NCBI GenBank assembly: GCA_964506505.1
Contig: CAZDKY010000043.1
Span: 1-10,711, forward strand
Source of the DNA: M55B129 sp964506505
Lineage (GTDB): Bacteria; Bacillota; Dethiobacteria; DTU022
Direction of reading: 5' to 3'
DNA length: 10,711 nucleotides
Shown: positions 7,722-10,711 of the stretch, piece after piece
Position numbering within the stretch: the first letter of the stretch is position 1
Layout of the letters: each line of letters opens with the position of its first letter
Program-made: the position numbers and the translations under genes
The notes under the pieces: model-generated
Database searches by the model: none
Seen by the model: only the letters and a program-made list of their open reading frames with translations
What the model was told of the DNA's origin: nothing

Positions 7722-8687
7722 TTACCGGCTCAGATCGAGAGCCAGCTGATGCAACCCGGCAGGAAACGGCTTGTTTCCTTCCAGACTTTTTCCCAGTGGC
7801 ATGGCGACGATCTCTTCGTTTTTGACCGCGGTAAAAAGGCCGCTTTTGCCTTCCTTGAGGAGGTCAATTGCTGTCGCTCCCATTCTGCTGCCGAAAAGGC
7901 GGTCCACTGCGGAGGGACTTCCTCCGCGCTGAATGTGCCCTAGGACAGTTACCCTGGTTTCCGCTTTGATTTTTTGACATATTTTCTTATTTAACTCGAA
8001 GATATCGGCAGCTCCTTCGGCTACGACTATTATGCTGTGTGATTTCTGGCGTTCAATGCCTCTCAGCAATCTTCTGCAGATACCATCCAGAGTATACTCG
8101 ACCTCAGGAACCAGGATCGATTCTGCCCCTCCGGCCAAACCGGCAGCAAGAGCCAAATAGCCTGTGTGTCTGCCCATCACTTCAACAAGGAAAATACGTT
8201 CGTGAGAAGTAGCCGTATCACGGAGCCTGTTTATAGCGTCAAGAATGGTATTAACCGCTGTATCAAAACCGATGGTCAGATCGGTTCCATTAATATCGTT
8301 ATCGATAGTTCCAGGAATACAGATCACCTTTATCCCTCTTGCGGCGAGGGTTTTGGCACCTTTGAAAGAGCCTTCTCCAACTATAACCACCAGCCCTTCT
8401 ATGCTGTTCTTAATAAGACGGTCTGCAGCCCTGTCCTGGAATTCTGGTTTGTACATTTCCTGGGAGCGGGCTGTCAGCAGAACAGTCCCGCCCCGGTGGA
8501 TAATGTCGGCCACCGAGGCCATTTCAAAATCTATAAATTTTTCCTGCTCAAAAAGGCCGGCGTATCCGCGCTGAATACCGCACACCCGGTATCCTTTATT
8601 AATACCCTGGCGGACAACTGCGCGGATAGCGGCGTTCATCCCGGGTGCATCTCCCCCGCTGGTTAAAAGGGCGATTTTTTTGACCAT
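7722..8687 (-). CDS. pfkA: 6-phosphofructokinase, ATP-type
   Basis: Phosphorylates fructose 6-phosphate to fructose 1,6-bisphosphate, the committing step of glycolysis, as a cytoplasmic tetramer. Seen are SGGDAPGMNAAIR at the nucleotide site, PGTIDNDINGTD with the catalytic aspartate, EVMGRHTGY and ETRVTVLGHIQRGGSPSAVDR for substrate binding. At 321 residues it has the usual bacterial PfkA length. Gly106 after the metal-site residue favours ATP over pyrophosphate as donor. The segment usually written GGDGS reads VGEGS here, so Glu105 replaces the Asp known as Asp103 in E. coli. I chose ATG 8687 because AAGGAG lies 11 bases upstream. A TTG nine bases earlier (8696) is only 2 bases from that site, too close to use. 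The gene is divergent from the LigD genes across a 172-base region with two palindromes. Confidence 0.94.
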   Translation of the reverse strand: MVKKIALLTSGGDAPGMNAAIRAVVRQGINKGYRVCGIQRGYAGLFEQEKFIDFEMASVADIIHRGGTVLLTARSQEMYKPEFQDRAADRLIKNSIEGLVVIVGEGSFKGAKTLAARGIKVICIPGTIDNDINGTDLTIGFDTAVNTILDAINRLRDTATSHERIFLVEVMGRHTGYLALAAGLAGGAESILVPEVEYTLDGICRRLLRGIERQKSHSIIVVAEGAADIFELNKKICQKIKAETRVTVLGHIQRGGSPSAVDRLFGSRMGATAIDLLKEGKSGLFTAVKNEEIVAMPLGKSLEGNKPFPAGLHQLALDLSR

Positions 8688-8746
8688 AGTCTGCAATTCT
8701 CCTTGATCTGAAGTACTAAAACCCGGTAATTTTAAGAAAATAACGG

Positions 8747-8775
8747 TACATTTTCATTTCTCCAGAAATAGTCAA
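8747..8775 (-). promoter_or_regulatory. Weak candidate promoter for pfkA
   Basis: On the minus strand a good -35, TTGACT (8775-8770), is followed after 17 bases by a poor -10, AATGTA (8752-8747). Such a promoter might need an activator. The palindrome at 8756-8769 would fill its spacer. Confidence 0.28.
8756..8769. repeat. Palindrome ATTTCT-CC-AGAAAT in the divergent promoter region
   Basis: Perfect 6-base arms with a 2-base centre lie between pfkA and the LigD phosphoesterase gene, inside the spacer of the candidate pfkA promoter. That is a typical operator position, but the sequence is AT-rich and short. Confidence 0.35.
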
Positions 8776-8790
8776 TATCCTGTAAAGCAG

Positions 8791-8811
8791 TGAGAATCCT
8801 AAATATTCTCA
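8791..8811. repeat. Palindrome TGAGAAT-N7-ATTCTCA upstream of the LigD genes
   Basis: A perfect 7-base inverted repeat with a 7-base AT-rich centre ends 48 bases before the phosphoesterase start codon. The size and layout suit a dimeric regulator site, or a small hairpin in the 5' leader. No clear sigma-A or sigma-G promoter could be paired with it. Confidence 0.45.
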
Positions 8812-8859
8812 TAAAGGAATAAACGCCATGAAGTAGAATATCTTTCTGGGAGGCTGAAA

Positions 8860-9465
8860 ATGGCTGGGGAAAATGATCAACTGGATGATTACCGCCGGAA
8901 GAGAAACTTCGACCGGTCACCGGAACCGGAGGGAAAATCGGGTAAACAGGAGGATAAGCCTGTTTTTGTTATCCAGATGCATGATGCTTCCACTCTGCAC
9001 TACGATCTTCGTCTTGAGGCAGGGGGAGTGCTCAAATCCTGGGCGGTACCGAAAGGGCCGTCCACAAATCCTGCTGAAAAAAGACTGGCCCTGCAGACCG
9101 AGGATCACCCGCTTGAATATGCTGATTTTGAAGGGGTTATTCCCGAAGAAGAGTATGGAGCGGGGGCAGTGATTGTGTGGGATAAAGGGACTTATGAAAA
9201 TTTATCAGAAAAAGACGGCCGTTCCCTGGCAATTGAAGAGGCTCTTGCAGAGGGGCTGGTTTCTGTAAAACTTAACGGTATAAAACTGCAGGGGGGATAT
9301 TCTCTGGTCAGGACCGGGGCCAAAGATGACGGCAGGTGGCTCCTGGTAAAGAAAAAAGATGATCAGGCTGATGCCCGCAGAAATCCTGTCAGCACGGAGC
9401 CTGAATCTGTGCTCAGCGGAAAAACTATTGACTCTCTAAAAAAGGAAAATGGGCATTCAGGCTGA
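8860..9465 (+). CDS. Stand-alone LigD-type 3'-phosphoesterase domain protein
   Basis: DNA-end processing enzyme of bacterial non-homologous end joining. The family removes 3'-ribonucleotides and 3'-phosphates from primer ends before ligation. The protein is the whole domain. The lead-in YRRKRNFDRSPEP is followed by VFVIQMHDASTLHYDLRLE with His41, His47, Asp49 and Arg51, then LKSWAVPKGPS, EDHPLEYADFEGVIPEEEYGAG with His83 and Tyr87, and GYSLVRTG. These positions match, shifted by one, the active-site residues I recall for Pseudomonas LigD (His42, His48, Asp50, Arg52, His84, Tyr88). Residues after about 175 form a charged tail with no ligase or polymerase domain. GGGAGG precedes ATG 8860 by 6 bases. 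It is followed after 27 bases by the LigD polymerase gene and is probably co-transcribed with it. Confidence 0.93.
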   Translation: MAGENDQLDDYRRKRNFDRSPEPEGKSGKQEDKPVFVIQMHDASTLHYDLRLEAGGVLKSWAVPKGPSTNPAEKRLALQTEDHPLEYADFEGVIPEEEYGAGAVIVWDKGTYENLSEKDGRSLAIEEALAEGLVSVKLNGIKLQGGYSLVRTGAKDDGRWLLVKKKDDQADARRNPVSTEPESVLSGKTIDSLKKENGHSG

Positions 9466-9495
9466 TTAAAGGTATTTTATTGAGCATAGGCAGTG

Positions 9496-10410
9496 ATGAA
9501 CGTGACCGGAGATGATGAGAGAAAAATTAAATATTCCGATCTTGATAAGATCATTTTTCCATCAGACGGAATTACCAAGGAAGATCTGGTCCATTATTAC
9601 CGAAAAATTGCCCGGATAATCCTTCCCCACCTGCAGGAGAGAGCCCTGACAATGCATCGATTTCCCGGGGGGATAGAAGATGAAGGATTCTACCAGCAGG
9701 AAGTACCTCCGTATTTTCCTTCCTGGATCGGACGGGCGTCCATAGCGAAAAAAGAAGGTGGCAGCCTTACACACGTGGTCTGTAATGATAAAGGTACGCT
9801 TCTTTATTTAGCCAACCAGGCCTGCATTACTGCCCATGTCTGGTTAAGCAGGATAAGCGAACCTGATAAACCGGACAAAATGATCTTTGATCTGGATCCT
9901 CAAAAAGGGGATTTTCGCTCCGTGGTCAGTCCGGCACGGGCTTTAAAAAAATTGCTGGAAGAGCTGGAGCTGCCGGCTTACCTTATGAATACCGGTTCCA
10001 AAGGGGTTCATGTTGTAGTGCCGATTAAACCGCAGCTGCCTTTTGATCAAGTCCGCCATCTGGCTGTGGGAATTGCCTCCAGACTGGCTGCTAAATATCC
10101 CCGGGAGATTACTACTGAAATGAGGAAAAAGAAAAGAGGCGGCAGATTATATGTCGACTGCCGCCGGAATTCTTTCGGAATAACTACTGTTGCCCCTTAT
10201 TCTGTTAGGGCTCTGGCCGGTGCCACTGTGGCAGCGCCCCTTGATTGGGAAGAATTTGACGAGGGGACTTTTCATCCCCAGAAATACAATATTTACAGTG
10301 TCATACGCCGCCTGGGGCAAAAAGAAGATCCCTGGAAGGATATTTATAAAAATCGTGTATCCTTAAAGCAGGCCCTTAATCAATATGAAATGCCGGGTGG
10401 GTATTCCTGA
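9496..10410 (+). CDS. Stand-alone LigD-type polymerase/primase domain protein
   Basis: Archaeo-eukaryotic primase-type polymerase of bacterial NHEJ. The family adds nucleotides, preferably ribonucleotides, at break ends and gaps. The 304-residue protein is one domain of normal size. The metal-binding aspartates are Asp132 and Asp134 in FDLDP and Asp221 in YVDCRRN, with TGSKGVHVVVP (Ser168, Lys169, His172) for nucleotide binding and TTVAPYSVRA after the third aspartate. Their spacing fits the catalytic triad I recall for Mycobacterium LigD (137, 139, 227). An in-frame TAG just upstream limits the start to GTG 9493 or ATG 9496. I prefer the ATG because the weak AGG lies 5 bases before it. The poor ribosome site suggests low expression or dependence on translation of the gene upstream. 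No ligase domain or Ku gene is present in the window. Confidence 0.93.
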   Translation: MNVTGDDERKIKYSDLDKIIFPSDGITKEDLVHYYRKIARIILPHLQERALTMHRFPGGIEDEGFYQQEVPPYFPSWIGRASIAKKEGGSLTHVVCNDKGTLLYLANQACITAHVWLSRISEPDKPDKMIFDLDPQKGDFRSVVSPARALKKLLEELELPAYLMNTGSKGVHVVVPIKPQLPFDQVRHLAVGIASRLAAKYPREITTEMRKKKRGGRLYVDCRRNSFGITTVAPYSVRALAGATVAAPLDWEEFDEGTFHPQKYNIYSVIRRLGQKEDPWKDIYKNRVSLKQALNQYEMPGGYS

Positions 10411-10468
10411 AAAATTTTATATTGAGGCCGGAGGGAAAGAACTCTGCACGTTTTGGATACGCCTGCAG

Positions 10469-10497
10469 TTGACATGCTGCAGACAGTTCCCTACAAT
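10469..10497 (+). promoter_or_regulatory. Near-consensus sigma-A promoter after the LigD genes
   Basis: TTGACA (10469-10474), a 17-base spacer and TACAAT (10492-10497) match consensus in 11 of 12 positions. Transcription would start near 10504 and run off the window, probably to express the partial gene at 10635. Two CTGCAG sites overlap the -35 and spacer region. Confidence 0.8.
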
Positions 10498-10509
10498 AAC
10501 GATATACGA

Positions 10510-10531
10510 CAGCAGGATTTGAAGCCTGCTG
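10510..10531 (+). terminator. Hairpin CAGCAGG-N8-CCTGCTG, possible terminator for the LigD unit
   Basis: A perfect 7-bp GC-rich stem with an 8-base loop is followed by CTATTTCTT, an interrupted T-run, so termination would be inefficient. It begins only about 6 bases after the predicted start of the promoter at 10469. It would therefore also form the 5' end of that transcript, where it might protect or attenuate it. Confidence 0.4.
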
Positions 10532-10542
10532 CTATTTCTTAT

Positions 10543-10594
10543 GGCAGCTTACCCGGGGATAAAGGGGCAAGTGCTGCGGGCTATCCCTGTTGCC
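10543..10594 (+). other. Possible structured 5' leader element
   Basis: In the leader downstream of the strong promoter, GGCAGC (10543-10548) can pair with GUUGCC (10589-10594), and inside it GGGATA (10556-10561) with UAUCCC (10582-10587). A 7-base bulge lies on the left side and a 20-base G-rich loop at the top. I cannot match it to a known riboswitch. Confidence 0.3.
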
Positions 10595-10634
10595 GGCATT
10601 TAACTATTTTACAAAAGGGGTTTGTAAATTAACA

Positions 10635-10711
10635 GTGAACTTTCTAAAACCAGACCTCCCACCGTTTTACGCTATTCATCCATGGAAAATTACCGAAGAA
10701 AAATTTTCTTT
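10635..10711 (+). CDS. Start of an unfinished gene, possibly a GH65 disaccharide phosphorylase
   Basis: Twenty-five open codons run off the window end from GTG 10635. They contain PDLPPFYAIHPWKITEEKFS, which reads like real coding sequence. A Trp followed by a basic/acidic stretch and then EEKF is what I recall near the N-terminus of family GH65 maltose, kojibiose and trehalose phosphorylases. These enzymes split disaccharides with phosphate to give a sugar 1-phosphate and glucose. The nearest ribosome-site-like sequence, AAAAGGGG, is 14 bases upstream, longer than usual, so the start is uncertain. A strong promoter and structured leader in the right direction support a gene here. The family assignment rests on very few residues. 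Confidence 0.4.
   Translation, partial: MNFLKPDLPPFYAIHPWKITEEKFS

Noticed and set aside
8688..8696. TTG start for pfkA nine bases upstream of the chosen ATG
   Set aside because: Only 2 bases separate it from AAGGAG, and the extra residues add nothing to the conserved PFK N-terminus.
8732..8920. Minus-strand 62-residue frame between pfkA and the LigD phosphoesterase gene
   Set aside because: It overlaps the start of a well-supported gene on the other strand, and has no ribosome site or recognisable motif.
10682..10711. ATG at 10682 as the start of the gene running off the window
   Set aside because: No ribosome site precedes it, and the overlapping GTG 10635 frame gives a more protein-like sequence.

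Overview
The window looks like a chromosomal segment from a low-to-medium GC Gram-positive anaerobe of the clostridial or Peptococcaceae/Syntrophomonas type (inference). The grounds are purine-rich GGAGG-type ribosome sites, sigma-A-like promoters with 17-base spacers, and a mix of archaeal-type phosphoglycerate mutase, a PPDK-like dikinase and a LigD split into separate genes. No rRNA, tRNA, CRISPR array, insertion sequence or phage gene was seen.

Positions 1-8687 hold five genes, all on the minus strand and mostly concerned with central sugar-phosphate metabolism. In order of transcription they are pfkA (6-phosphofructokinase, 8687-7722), apgM (cofactor-independent phosphoglycerate mutase, 7349-6141), a small coiled-coil protein (6091-5801), a 1354-residue PPDK-like protein (5361-1297) and a divergent GAPDH cut by the window edge (1212-1). 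A near-consensus promoter precedes apgM, and an intrinsic terminator follows the coiled-coil gene, so these two probably form one operon. The dikinase and the GAPDH gene may form another, behind a 440-base spacer rich in inverted repeats.

The most unusual gene is the dikinase. It has a PPDK-type ATP-grasp domain and a phospho-histidine swivel domain, but it lacks the C-terminal PEP/pyruvate barrel. It carries instead about 860 N-terminal residues that I do not recognise. It may therefore pass phosphate to something other than pyruvate. Its place among glycolytic genes suggests a carbon-flux or storage-sugar role, but that is inference.

From 8860 the plus strand carries a two-gene NHEJ module: a stand-alone LigD 3'-phosphoesterase, then a stand-alone LigD primase-polymerase. 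Neither a ligase domain nor Ku lies in the window. After them comes a strong plus-strand promoter (10469-10497), a structured leader and the first 25 codons of a gene whose N-terminus resembles family GH65 disaccharide phosphorylases (tentative).
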